Positions 8,843 to 19,490 of a stretch of DNA of 64,000 nucleotides are shown here, piece by piece (the stretch's first letter is position 1; every line of letters starts with the position of its first letter). The DNA lies in NCBI GenBank assembly GCA_910574865.1, contig CAJTDN010000001.1, positions 1 through 64,000 on the forward strand, in the 5' to 3' direction. The stretch comes from Lachnospiraceae bacterium (GTDB taxonomy: Bacteria > Bacillota > Clostridia > Lachnospirales > Lachnospiraceae). A program made the position numbers and the translations under genes. The notes under the pieces were generated by a model. That model searched no databases. It was not told the origin of the DNA and saw only the letters and a list, made by a program, of their open reading frames with translations.

Positions 8843-8930
8843 GTTATTGTTCAGCCCCGTGCCAATCACCACGCTGATTGGCACGGAGGATGTACGTAAA
8901 TCTGGCCGATGCATCACCCGTTACAATTCG
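8843..8930. repeat. Family B palindromic element, copy B2
   Basis: Hairpin CCGTGCCAATCA / TGATTGGCACGG (8857-8886), linker GGATGTACGTAAATCTGGCC, then GATGCATCACCCGTTACAATTCG. The same modules occur in reverse orientation at 31021-31177. The preceding 8710-8842 holds only a GC hairpin (GCCAAG / CTTGGC) after the DtxR-like gene. Confidence 0.7.
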
Positions 8931-8945
8931 AACAACTGTCTTCAC

Positions 8946-9674
8946 TTAATCATGGCGCTCATCTTCATTTTCATACCGTTCACAGAACCGGGCCGAGAAC
9001 GCCGGCGGCTCGTCGTGCACGTACAAGTGGGAAATGTCCCCGAACGAGCTCATACGGAAACTGGCGATTCCCTTTCTCCGCTCCTCGCTGACGACGGTCG
9101 TCACCGAAGTCGGGGCCGCGCAGGTGGCATGCCACATCACCATCGGCGACAAGCCGAAAAGGTGGCACAAGAGCACGACTTCCAGCCCGAAATGGCAAAA
9201 AAATACCAACGTGTCCGCATTTCCCCTCTCCACCCGGTAAACGTGCCCGTCCCGCACATAGCCATGCCCGGCCAGTACCCCGTCGAACCCCCTCGTCACG
9301 CGGCGGTACTCCTCTTCCACCCCGCCGTCCTTTAACGCCTGGTGCTCGAACCAGTGGTCGTACTGGTAAAACCGCTCGTCCTTCGTCCAATCCTGCGGCA
9401 GCCAGTCCCACGTATTTTTCAAGACGTCCGTATCCGGCCGTTTGATTCTCGGTGAAAACTCCCGCAGCCAGTCGCATTCTATTGCCGTGCGCCCCATCTG
9501 TTCCAGCGTGCAGGAAGCCGTGTCTTTCGCCCGCCCCAGCGGCGAAACGTAAAATTGCGCGACATCCAGCTTCGCTATCCGCTCGGCCAAAAAACGGGCT
9601 TCCTTCCATCCTTTTTCTGTAAGGGAATCAATACTGTAATCCGGGTCGCCATGCCTGATAATCAATAATTTCAT
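8946..9674 (-). CDS. Histidine phosphatase superfamily (phosphoglycerate mutase-like) protein
   Basis: Cytosolic enzyme of 242 residues. The N-terminal catalytic motif LLIIRHGDPDY carries the phospho-accepting His in RHG, and YVSPLGRAKDTA gives the second arginine. The downstream catalytic His is probably in FFCHFGLEV. Family members dephosphorylate sugar phosphates, nucleotides or cobalamin precursors; the substrate cannot be told. Start at ATG 9674 with AGGAGGA 8 nt upstream; a GTG at 9677 is the alternative. It stands alone between repeat B2 and the esterase gene. Confidence 0.85.
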   Translation of the reverse strand: MKLLIIRHGDPDYSIDSLTEKGWKEARFLAERIAKLDVAQFYVSPLGRAKDTASCTLEQMGRTAIECDWLREFSPRIKRPDTDVLKNTWDWLPQDWTKDERFYQYDHWFEHQALKDGGVEEEYRRVTRGFDGVLAGHGYVRDGHVYRVERGNADTLVFFCHFGLEVVLLCHLFGLSPMVMWHATCAAPTSVTTVVSEERRKGIASFRMSSFGDISHLYVHDEPPAFSARFCERYENEDERHD

Positions 9675-9771
9675 CACAAAATCCTCCTCGCGCCTTTCTG
9701 GTTATGTTACGGTTTGGCTTTGGCCGGACCGTAACCCGATTATATCCATGCCGGCGCGAAAAGTCAATTGT

Positions 9772-11121
9772 TTATTTTTTATCATCCATGTAGTCCACGT
9801 ATTTCTCCCAGTCCCCGGCATCCATCTTGTGGCCGCCCTGGTGCACGTGGAGCCCGACCCCCTCCGACATGACCGCCTCGCCGCGAACCAGGTCGTAATA
9901 GGAAAAATCATCAATGACCTCCATGCCGTAAACATCCTTCCACACCTTCTTGGCATCCTGCAACATGTCCACCATGGAAAACGGATCCGCCGCCAGGTCG
10001 CCGGAACCCATGCTGACATAAAGACGGCGCGGCGCGGCCAGCGCGTACAAGACATTCATATCCACCGGAAATTCCTCGTCCCGGTTCTCATATGTAAAAT
10101 ACGTCTTGCTAAACCAGTGGGAGGAATTGCCATCGTCCATGATGCGCCCGGAAACCTCGCTGCGCACGGAACCACCACCGCAGCTCGCCGTTACCAGGGA
10201 AATCCGCTCGTCGCAAGCCCCCGCCCACAAGGAAACCCTCGCCAGCCTGGAATGCCCGACACTCGCGATATTCTCCATGTCCACCCCGTCCAACGTGGAC
10301 AGATAATCAACCGCGCGGGAAATCCCGAACGCCCACGCGCTAAAGGCGGTCGTGTCCTCGTCGTCAAACAGGCACAGCAGGCGCTCCCGGTACGTGTCCT
10401 TGTCATCCGCCCCCCAGTCCAGGTAGCACATGGTGGCGACGCCATACCCGCGCCCCACGATGTCCTCCACCGGCCACAAATCCGCGCTGTCCGCAGACGC
10501 ATGTTCCGCGTTTTCCTGCGTCACCGAGGGCAGGATTTCCCCGTCCGTCCAAATCATCGTGTTCCCGCCAAAATTTTCCCCCACGAACACGCCGCGCGGA
10601 TCGTCCGACTTGGGAAGGTAAAGCAGAAGCATCGCGTCACAACTTCCCTTTTCGGTCGTGACCGTGATTTTTACCTGCTGACGCATGGCCTTCCCGTCAA
10701 GCGCGTCCCCGGACTCCACCACCTCGAAGGAGGTTTCGAACCCCTCCGCCGGGGTCTTGCCATACATGTTTTTCTCATATGCCTCCAGCAGTTCCAAACG
10801 CCGTTTCTCATAATCCTCCTCGGTCTCAACCGCTTTTCCGGTCCTATCCGTCAAAATCTCTGGCAGGCCCGGGTACTCGTGGCTGTTGCCAAGTACCAGG
10901 CGGCAGTACCAGTCAGGCAGGTCAAAGCCCCCGTAGCCGGCCATCGCCATCATCCCCCGGATGCTTAGGGAGTCCCCCGTGAATTTCTTAATCATGAACA
11001 CGCTAAATCCCACCATGCCGCAAAAAAGCACCAGGATGACCAGCAGCACGATTAACAAAATCTTCCACCACGCCATCTTCTTTTTCGCCACGCCGTTTCC
11101 GTCTTTCCTCTTTTTCATCAT
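9772..11121 (-). CDS. Membrane-anchored alpha/beta hydrolase, CE15 glucuronoyl esterase-like
   Basis: A 449-residue protein. One N-terminal membrane anchor (WWKILLIVLLVILVLFCGMV, about 15-35) precedes an extracytoplasmic alpha/beta hydrolase. The nucleophile motif is GHSRLAR near residue 290, the G-x-S-R form typical of CE15; a likely catalytic His is in HVHQGGHKMDAGDW near the C-terminus. YALAAPRRLYVSMG matches the CE15 strand before the acidic region. CE15 enzymes cleave ester bonds between lignin alcohols and glucuronic acid on xylan. Start chosen at 11121, where MMKKRK follows GGAG, not the longer frame. The exact substrate is inferred. Confidence 0.75.
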   Translation of the reverse strand: MMKKRKDGNGVAKKKMAWWKILLIVLLVILVLFCGMVGFSVFMIKKFTGDSLSIRGMMAMAGYGGFDLPDWYCRLVLGNSHEYPGLPEILTDRTGKAVETEEDYEKRRLELLEAYEKNMYGKTPAEGFETSFEVVESGDALDGKAMRQQVKITVTTEKGSCDAMLLLYLPKSDDPRGVFVGENFGGNTMIWTDGEILPSVTQENAEHASADSADLWPVEDIVGRGYGVATMCYLDWGADDKDTYRERLLCLFDDEDTTAFSAWAFGISRAVDYLSTLDGVDMENIASVGHSRLARVSLWAGACDERISLVTASCGGGSVRSEVSGRIMDDGNSSHWFSKTYFTYENRDEEFPVDMNVLYALAAPRRLYVSMGSGDLAADPFSMVDMLQDAKKVWKDVYGMEVIDDFSYYDLVRGEAVMSEGVGLHVHQGGHKMDAGDWEKYVDYMDDKK

Positions 11122-11257
11122 TTGCTCCTTTCTTCGCGTCACGCACAACGAGGGACACCCTCCCAGGCATCCCTCCAGGTTATGGAGCAATTATATCCTT
11201 TCTATTTTCGTCACGCAACTCGACTTCCTGCGAAAATGTCTGAAAATTTGTTAAACT

Positions 11258-11447
11258 GTTACTTTTCACGGGGTGGGGAAACAAGGAATTAAGCGTTGCA
11301 GGCTTGCTTGCATAACACCAAATTCCTTGTTTCCCTCAACCCGAAAAGGGTGGCGGCCCTCACAGCGAAAAACTTAAGCCCTTGAAAAGGACGACGTACG
11401 CTCTCTGCGCGCAGTTTCGCAACTGCATGGATTCCCGTGAAAAGTAA
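11258..11447. repeat. 190-bp element with terminal inverted repeats at the 3' end of the ABC-2 genes
   Basis: Ends GTTACTTTTCACGGG and CCCGTGAAAAGTAA form 14-bp terminal inverted repeats. Inside is a second hairpin, GGGAAACAAGGAATT / AATTCCTTGTTTCCC. The right end abuts the stop codon of the permease gene (11450-11452). The GTTACT.TTCACGG end also occurs at 57315 and 58936, linking it to family B. It may act as the operon terminator. Confidence 0.7.
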
Positions 11448-11449
11448 TG

Positions 11450-12124
11450 TCAAAATTCTTTCTTTTCTACAATTTTTACGGATATAACGCAAGAGACGGC
11501 CACCCCCACGGCCAATATCACGAACAACACCGCCCCGGCCACGACGGGCGACACCTGCCCAAGCACGCCTATGATCCCTTTGACGTCCACGTCCAAAAGC
11601 TGCGCCAGTTTTGCACCGCCAAACCCCAGCACGGCAACTACCATGATACCACCAATCCAGACCATGCGGCTTTTTTCTACCCCGAATTTCAACTGTAGCG
11701 GAATCATCAACGCCAACAGCAGGCAGACCACTACCACTCCCCCGACAAGGCCGCTTACGGCCACCTCCACCACGTCCCCGGCACTTGCAAAATATCCCCT
11801 TGCAAACCCAATTCCACAACAGACGCCCAGGCCCACGGCAGACGAGACACCTGTCACGATTGCCGCGAACACGTATTTCTCCAACACGTATTCCCGTCTC
11901 TCTATCGGCAACGTAAACAAAAACGCCGCCCCGTTGTTATACTCGTCATACGAAATCGTACTAAGCGTGAACATTGCCATCATAATCGCGATATAGGTGA
12001 CAACGAATGACATTGCCGTCTCGTTCATGAAAATCGCATAAAATGCCGCAAGGCCAATGATGACCATAAAAAACTGTCTCTGTCCCTTCAATAATTTCCA
12101 GTCCTTCACCAATAATGCCGTCAT
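11450..12124 (-). CDS. ABC-2 type transporter permease
   Basis: Membrane protein of 224 residues with about six hydrophobic segments, matching the ABC-2 membrane family of YtrC/D-like exporters (FTLPIERREYVLEKY after the second helix). Its ATG overlaps the end of the ATPase gene by 4 nt, so the two are translationally coupled. It probably forms an export complex with the ATPase at 12121-12972 under the GntR protein at 13019. Cargo unknown; relatives act in cell-envelope stress or antimicrobial peptide response. Confidence 0.85.
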   Translation of the reverse strand: MTALLVKDWKLLKGQRQFFMVIIGLAAFYAIFMNETAMSFVVTYIAIMMAMFTLSTISYDEYNNGAAFLFTLPIERREYVLEKYVFAAIVTGVSSAVGLGVCCGIGFARGYFASAGDVVEVAVSGLVGGVVVVCLLLALMIPLQLKFGVEKSRMVWIGGIMVVAVLGFGGAKLAQLLDVDVKGIIGVLGQVSPVVAGAVLFVILAVGVAVSCVISVKIVEKKEF

Positions 12125-12972
12125 ACTCTTTCACCTCGTATCATCATCGTTATCAGCGTGTCAATCCCGTTATTTTCCACCGTGACGTCCGGGTAATTGT
12201 CCATGTAAAACGCCTTCTGGTCCGTCAGGCAGCTATACCCGTAATTTTCCTCCCGAAACCGCAGGACATGCGACTTGTCAAGCTTTTGGTACTGTTCCCG
12301 CGTCATTTTCAAAAGCGCGTAATCGCCAAGCAGCGCATCCGTCTCCTCGTGGAAAATAATATGGCCGTCATTTATCATGTAAATGTCGTCGCAAAGGCTT
12401 TCCAAATCGCCCGCGATGTGGGAACTGACCAGCATCGCCCGGTCTTCCTTCTCCTCCATGTATTCGCGAAACATGTCCAGGATTTCGTCCCTGCCCAGCA
12501 CGTCCATTCCCGCCGTCGGCTCATCCAGTATCAAAAGCCTCGCGTCATGGGAAAGCGCGAACAGTACATGCAGCTTTTGCCGCATGCCGGTCGAAAAATC
12601 CTTGATTTTCTTATTGTCCGACAAGTGGAAACGATTGCATTTTTCCAAAAAAGCGGCACGGTCGAACTTGGGATACATACGCTCCAGCGAGGGCAACAAG
12701 TCCCGAATCGTCAAATACCCGCAGAACCCGGAATCCGCCAACACGACACCTAGCCGCGTGCGCCCGGCCTTTCCCAGCACCGCCGCCGGCTTGCCAAACA
12801 GTTCCACCTCCCCGCCGTCCGGACGAATCAGTCCCAATGCCGCTTTCAGCGTCGTCGTCTTTCCTGCCCCGTTCTTACCGACAAACCCGGTAATCATGCC
12901 GGGCCGCACCTCCATCGAACAATCCAGTTCGAAATCCTTGTATTTTTTCTTCACGTTTCTCAATTTTAACAT
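12121..12972 (-). CDS. ABC transporter ATP-binding protein (YtrB-like)
   Basis: Cytosolic ATPase of 283 residues. Walker A is GKNGAGKTT near residue 34, the signature is degenerate (FSTGMRQK, near 125), and Walker B is LLILDEPTAG near 145, followed by a switch His in SSHIAGD. The C-terminal ~60 residues are typical of ABC-2 exporters. It lies 46 nt downstream of the GntR gene and overlaps the permease start. Confidence 0.93.
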   Translation of the reverse strand: MLKLRNVKKKYKDFELDCSMEVRPGMITGFVGKNGAGKTTTLKAALGLIRPDGGEVELFGKPAAVLGKAGRTRLGVVLADSGFCGYLTIRDLLPSLERMYPKFDRAAFLEKCNRFHLSDNKKIKDFSTGMRQKLHVLFALSHDARLLILDEPTAGMDVLGRDEILDMFREYMEEKEDRAMLVSSHIAGDLESLCDDIYMINDGHIIFHEETDALLGDYALLKMTREQYQKLDKSHVLRFREENYGYSCLTDQKAFYMDNYPDVTVENNGIDTLITMMIRGERV

Positions 12973-13018
12973 TCCCGCATTTCCTCCAAAGCCTTCTTGT
13001 TTTACAATTCCAAAGCCC

Positions 13019-13393
13019 TTACATTTCTTCCAGAATCATCTGAAACACGTCCGTCAGTTCTTCCTTGCTCATCCCGCAGCTTTTTCCCTTCCGAATAGCC
13101 AGTTCAAAAGCGGCCTCCACTTCCTTGCGCCGCTCTTCCAGGCGCATCTGCCGGTTCGTGGGGGCAACGAAGCTGCCCTTCCCGTGGACCGTGGTAATGA
13201 ACCCTTCCGCTTCCAAGGTATCATATGCCTTCTTGACCGTCAAGGCACTAATCCGTTGTTCCTTCGCCAGCATGCGCACCGAGGGGAGCATCGTGTCTTC
13301 CTTAATCTCGCCTTTCAATATCTGCGCCTTCATCTGCCCCACAATTTGTTCGTAAATCGGCTGCATGGACGAATGGTTGATTATGATTTTCAT
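13019..13393 (-). CDS. GntR-family regulator, YtrA subfamily
   Basis: A 124-residue repressor. The winged helix-turn-helix covers residues ~8-75 (PIYEQIVGQMKAQILKGEI, then TVKKAYDTLEAEGFI), and a short helical C-terminal dimerisation tail replaces a ligand domain, as in YtrA proteins. Start at 13393 (MKIII) is set by GAGGAGG 6 nt upstream; the longer frame runs into the promoter. It heads the ABC-2 operon and its own promoter carries nested palindromes, so autorepression is likely. Confidence 0.9.
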   Translation of the reverse strand: MKIIINHSSMQPIYEQIVGQMKAQILKGEIKEDTMLPSVRMLAKEQRISALTVKKAYDTLEAEGFITTVHGKGSFVAPTNRQMRLEERRKEVEAAFELAIRKGKSCGMSKEELTDVFQMILEEM

Positions 13394-13411
13394 TCCGTTC
13401 CTCCTCTCCAT

Positions 13412-13460
13412 AAACAGTATATAACAGTTTGAAACTGTTGTCAACTGTTTTATACTGTTT
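13412..13460 (-). promoter_or_regulatory. Promoter and nested palindromic operator of the GntR-ABC operon
   Basis: TTGACA (13439-13444), 17-nt spacer, TATACT (13416-13421) on the minus strand. Outer arms AAACAGTATA / TATACTGTTT and an inner AACAGTT-tga-AACTGTT cover both boxes, and a further ACTGTT half-site lies next to the -35. This is a classic arrangement for a GntR repressor. Confidence 0.8.
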
Positions 13461-13542
13461 ATTTTAAAATTATTTATATAACAATAAAACATGTCGGTGG
13501 CATCAGTGTACAGATGGAAGAAAACAAGGCTTCCCATAATGC

Positions 13543-13590
13543 AAAAAATTCCACAAGGAAGCTCATATACGTGGCTTCTTTGTGGAATTC
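13543..13590 (-). terminator. Intrinsic terminator of the csoR-copA operon
   Basis: Stem AATTCCACAA-GAAGC / GCTTC-TTGTGGAATT followed on the minus strand by a T6 run, about 40 nt after the stop of copA. The rest of 13461-13626 shows no gene. Confidence 0.8.
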
Positions 13591-13626
13591 TTCTTATTCG
13601 ATTAGAAAGTTCACAATCACGCGTCG

Positions 13627-16209
<2,583 letters not shown>

Positions 16210-16237
16210 ACATTTTCCCCACTTTCACGATTTTCCA

Positions 16238-16573
16238 TTACCGCATCAACTTCTGAAGCGTCATCACCAGTTCGTCTATCGTCTCATCCTTGCCCTGACG
16301 AATGTCCTCTGCCACGCAGGTGCGGATGTGGCTAGCCAAAAGTTCCTTGTTAAAACTGTTCAAGGCCGCGTTCACCGCTGACACTTGTACCAAAATGGCC
16401 GGACAATACGCGTCGTTCTCCAACATCCGCTTAATGCCCCGCACTTGGCCTTCAATCCGGTTCAGCCGGTGAACCAGGCTCTTGTACTCTTCCTCGGGAC
16501 GCATTTTACTCCGCTGTGAGCAATAACATCCACTGTTTTGTTCCGCCTGGCTCTCCTTTATACCATCCGCCAT
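16238..16573 (-). CDS. csoR: CsoR-family copper-sensing repressor
   Basis: All-helical repressor of 111 residues (DUF156). The Cu(I)-binding Cys-His-Cys set is visible: Cys in NDAYCPAIL, then His and Cys in ASHIRTCV. Start at ATG 16573 is favoured by GGAGGTGA 5 nt upstream; longer frames to 16627 lack as good a site. It is first in the operon with copA, and its promoter carries a CsoR-like operator. An extra CYC near the N-terminus is outside the known site. Confidence 0.9.
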   Translation of the reverse strand: MADGIKESQAEQNSGCYCSQRSKMRPEEEYKSLVHRLNRIEGQVRGIKRMLENDAYCPAILVQVSAVNAALNSFNKELLASHIRTCVAEDIRQGKDETIDELVMTLQKLMR

Positions 16574-16655
16574 CACACTCACCTCCATGGTAAACCTCTT
16601 CTCACCCTTGATTCCTCCCCCATTCATGTCTCCGCTTTTCCCTCATCACATATAT

Positions 16656-16684
16656 ACTATATACCCCTATAAGGTATATGTCAA
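16656..16684 (-). promoter_or_regulatory. csoR-copA promoter with CsoR-type operator
   Basis: TTGACA (16679-16684), 17 nt, TATAGT (16656-16661) on the minus strand. The spacer holds an inverted repeat with a C-run/G-run (ATACCCCTATAAGGTAT, 16661-16677), typical of CsoR sites. Confidence 0.7.
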
Positions 16685-16734
16685 GTAAAAAAAATAAAAA
16701 CCATGAAGAATTCCGTTTTACTATTCACGACTTG

Positions 16735-16787
16735 TGGCTACCTTGACCCACCGTCTAAAGGCAGTGGGATTGCGGTAGCCATTTTTT
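16735..16787 (+). terminator. Hairpin with T-run on the plus strand, no obvious gene upstream
   Basis: TGGCTACC / GGTAGCCA outer stem with an inner CCCAC / GTGGG, followed by T6 on the plus strand. The genes on both sides run leftward, so this terminator-like structure has no plus-strand gene to serve; it may guard against antisense transcription into mrp or be a relic. Confidence 0.5.
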
Positions 16788-16870
16788 CAAGACTATTCAA
16801 AAAGCCAGCCATTTATTTTCTTTTGGAATCAGAACAACAACATCCCCAACTTTGTTAATCATCACTTCCA

Positions 16871-17710
16871 TCACAATTCCATCTCTTCCAGATACGGGTT
16901 CGTCACTTCATAGAAGCGTTCTTCTTCCACGACCTTGGCAATTTCCGCGTCAATCGGTATCTTGCCAAGCACCGGAACGTCGAGTCCGGCGGCGATTTCC
17001 TCAATGTGGCTCTCGCCGAACACCTTCAACTCCTTGCCACAATTCGGACACTTGACATAACTATAGTTCTCCACGATGCCAAGAACCGGGATATTCATCT
17101 GTTTCGCCATGTTATAGGCCTTGCGCACGATCATTTGCACCAAGTCCTGCGGGGAAGTCACGATGACCACACCGTCCACCGGCAGTGACTGGAATACCGT
17201 CAACGGCACGTCCCCCGTTCCCGGCGGCATGTCCACGAACATGTAATCCAAATCGTCCCAGATGACGTCCGTCCAGAACTGCTTCACCACTCCCGCGATA
17301 ATCGGCCCCCTCCAAATGACCGGGGTGTCTTCCTCTTCCAGAAGAAGGTTGACGGACATGATTCTCGTGCCGTCTTTGGCAATCGCAGGAAAAATCCCCT
17401 GCTCCGAAGCCTGCGCGGTTCCATGTACGCCATACATTTTCGGAATCGACGGGCCGGTGACGTCCGCGTCCAAAATACCGACCTGGTATCCCTTCTCCCT
17501 CATCATGCGGGCCAGGGAAGCCGTCACCAGGGACTTGCCGACGCCGCCCTTGCCGCTGATGACGCCAATCACTTTCTTCACGCTGGAATACGCGTTCAAC
17601 GGTTCCTGAAAATCCGTCTTCTGGCTCGGGCAATTTCCCGCACTCGCGCACCCCTCACAAGATTCCTTCGTGCACTCACCATTCTTATACTCTTCTGCCA
17701 TTCTTAACAC
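16871..17710 (-). CDS. Mrp/NBP35-family P-loop ATPase (Fe-S cluster carrier)
   Basis: Cytosolic protein of 279 residues with the ApbC/Mrp fold. Deviant Walker A GKGGVGKSLVT lies near residue 53, DADVTGPS near 80, and the C-terminal CPNCGKE gives the CxxC that binds the bridging 4Fe-4S cluster. A second Cys cluster at the N-terminus (CTKESCEGCASAGNC, residues 13-27) is typical of NBP35-like and clostridial forms. The family carries and transfers Fe-S clusters. The frame opens with GTG 17710; ATG 17701 is equally plausible. Confidence 0.9.
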   Translation of the reverse strand: MLRMAEEYKNGECTKESCEGCASAGNCPSQKTDFQEPLNAYSSVKKVIGVISGKGGVGKSLVTASLARMMREKGYQVGILDADVTGPSIPKMYGVHGTAQASEQGIFPAIAKDGTRIMSVNLLLEEEDTPVIWRGPIIAGVVKQFWTDVIWDDLDYMFVDMPPGTGDVPLTVFQSLPVDGVVIVTSPQDLVQMIVRKAYNMAKQMNIPVLGIVENYSYVKCPNCGKELKVFGESHIEEIAAGLDVPVLGKIPIDAEIAKVVEEERFYEVTNPYLEEMEL

Positions 17711-17727
17711 CTACACTTCCTTACTAT

Positions 17728-17966
17728 GAGCACTTAGCGTCCGTCCTTTGGACGCTTATGTGCGAATGTAGTTGCGGGTCACTTGGCGAGGTCCTTTCGA
17801 GCCTAGTGACAGCGCAACTTCCTCTTAAACGAGCACTTAGCGTCCGTCCTTTGGACGCTTATGTGCGAATGTAGTTGCGGGTCACTTGGCGAGGTCCTTT
17901 CGAGCCTAGTGACAGCGCAACTTCCTCTTAAACGAGCACTTAGCGTCCGTCCTTTGGACGCTTATG
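17728..17966. repeat. 103-bp tandem repeat, two full copies plus 33 bp, spanning the 3' end of the AI-2E-type gene
   Basis: Units 17728-17830 and 17831-17933 appear identical. A third partial copy (17934-17966) contains the last codons and stop of the permease gene. Each unit carries the hairpin GCGTCC / GGACGC and a second stem GTCACT / AGTGAC. The gene end, including its stop codon and hairpin, has therefore been duplicated twice downstream. Confidence 0.9.
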
Positions 17967-19133
17967 ATATTCATATGAATCCGCTTTCAGGGCGTTCCTG
18001 CGGTTAACGCTCTCCCTCACTAACGCGTACACCGTGGACATCAGCGGGATGAATATGAGCATCCCTACCACGCCCAACAAGCTGCCGCCAATCGTCACCG
18101 CCACCAGCACCCAGATGGAAGGAAGGCCGACAGAATTTCCCACCACGTGCGGGTAAATCAGATTTCCCTCAATCTGTTGGATTACCAGGAACAGTATAAC
18201 GAACAGTACCGCCTGGAACGGATTCACCACCAGAATCAAAAATGCCCCCACGATGCATCCGATAAACGCCCCAACGATGGGTATCAGCGACGTGAATGCA
18301 ATTAACACGCCTATCATCAATGCATAATCAAACCGGAACACTGTCATGGACACGACGAACAACGTTCCAAGAATGACCGCCTCGATACACTGTCCCGTGA
18401 TGAATTTACTAAAATTGTCATGCAACAGCTTGAAAACCCTCATCGACGTTTCATATACCTTGTCAGGGGTATACGCCCTGAGCACGCGCGAGGCCTGGTT
18501 GCCCAGTTTTTCCTTCTGCGCCAAAATGTAGAAGGAAAACACAAGCGCTATGAAGAAATTCACGGTACTGTTAATTGCCCGCTCCGCCACCCAGAACGTC
18601 GAGGCCAGGACATTTTCCCCGAAACCGTTGCGCATGAAGTCGATGACCGCGCCCATCACCTTTTCCCAGTCCATTTCGGACGGGTTGAGGTAGGCCAAAT
18701 ATTTCTGCACCTCCGGCACGTCCTTCGCGACCTTTTCAACCAGTTCCCGCATTTCTTCTATAAACAAGGGAAACGCTTCCGCCAACGTCTTCACGGTAGA
18801 AATGAGCTGTGGAACCACGATCCACGCCACGAACACGATGACCAGAAGCACGGAGAAAAACGCAAGGAGCATGGAAAGCGGCCGTTTCATCCGCGAAAGC
18901 CGGGGAAATTTCTTTCTCATCCAGCGACCTTCGAAAAGCTTCCGCTCGTAGAAGCGCATCGGCAGGTTAATCACGAACGCTATCGCGCCGCCAAGTAGGA
19001 ATGGGTACAGCATGCCCAAAACCTGCCCCGAATATGCATATAGGACGTCAAACTTGATGACGGCCAACACCACGGCCGCCGCGAACAAAATGAGTCCCAT
19101 GATTTTCTTCATATTGTCCTTGTTCAGTTCCAT
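17940..19133 (-). CDS. AI-2E family transporter (YtvI/PerM-like permease)
   Basis: Membrane protein of 397 residues with about eight hydrophobic segments. Paired N-terminal helices, a long soluble segment (about 120-185) and the C-terminal FVILFLVIQQIEGNLIYPHVVG motif define the family. Members range from autoinducer-2 exporters to Na+/H+ antiporters and stress permeases, so the substrate is open. Start at 19133 (MELNKDN) follows GGAGAGG by 7 nt. The C-terminal HKRPKDGR and stop lie inside the 103-bp repeat. Confidence 0.88.
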   Translation of the reverse strand: MELNKDNMKKIMGLILFAAAVVLAVIKFDVLYAYSGQVLGMLYPFLLGGAIAFVINLPMRFYERKLFEGRWMRKKFPRLSRMKRPLSMLLAFFSVLLVIVFVAWIVVPQLISTVKTLAEAFPLFIEEMRELVEKVAKDVPEVQKYLAYLNPSEMDWEKVMGAVIDFMRNGFGENVLASTFWVAERAINSTVNFFIALVFSFYILAQKEKLGNQASRVLRAYTPDKVYETSMRVFKLLHDNFSKFITGQCIEAVILGTLFVVSMTVFRFDYALMIGVLIAFTSLIPIVGAFIGCIVGAFLILVVNPFQAVLFVILFLVIQQIEGNLIYPHVVGNSVGLPSIWVLVAVTIGGSLLGVVGMLIFIPLMSTVYALVRESVNRRNALKADSYEYHKRPKDGR

Positions 19134-19169
19134 AAAAAACCTCTCCGTATTTATTTTATGATACAAGCG

Positions 19170-19355
19170 TCAAAAGGTCATGCGTTTCATGCTTGCATGA
19201 AAAAGGATGACTTTGGGACGCGCAAAACACCGAAAAGTAGCCATTTTTCGCAGAAAAATGAGCGGATTTGAGGTGTTTTAGGATTACGGGAGTGCGTTAG
19301 CACGGAGTAATCCGTGTATCATGAGCGTCAAAATACCTTTTGACGCTCTAATCAT
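19170..19355. other. Structured intergenic region upstream of the AI-2E-type gene
   Basis: Several inverted repeats are packed together: AAAACACC / GGTGTTTT, GGATTAC...GTGCGTTAGCAC...GTAATCC, and a near-perfect GAGCGTCAAAA / TTTTGACGCTC hairpin. GCGTCAAAAGG also appears at the left edge (19167-19177). No ORF is supported. From 19356 to 19490 there is a GATGCCGTGCG / CGCACGGCATC hairpin (19418-19444) without a clear T-run. Confidence 0.5.
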
Positions 19356-19490
19356 TTTATACCGCCACTTACGATGGATGAATGGTTAAAAACTTATTTT
19401 CATCATATTAACCAGATGCCGTGCGCAAAACGCACGGCATCAAAAAACATTATACAAATTACCATAGGCTTCCACGCGGAATGTTTCCCC

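Noticed and set aside
17728-17966. CRISPR array
   Set aside because: The 103-bp units are contiguous and identical with no unique spacers.
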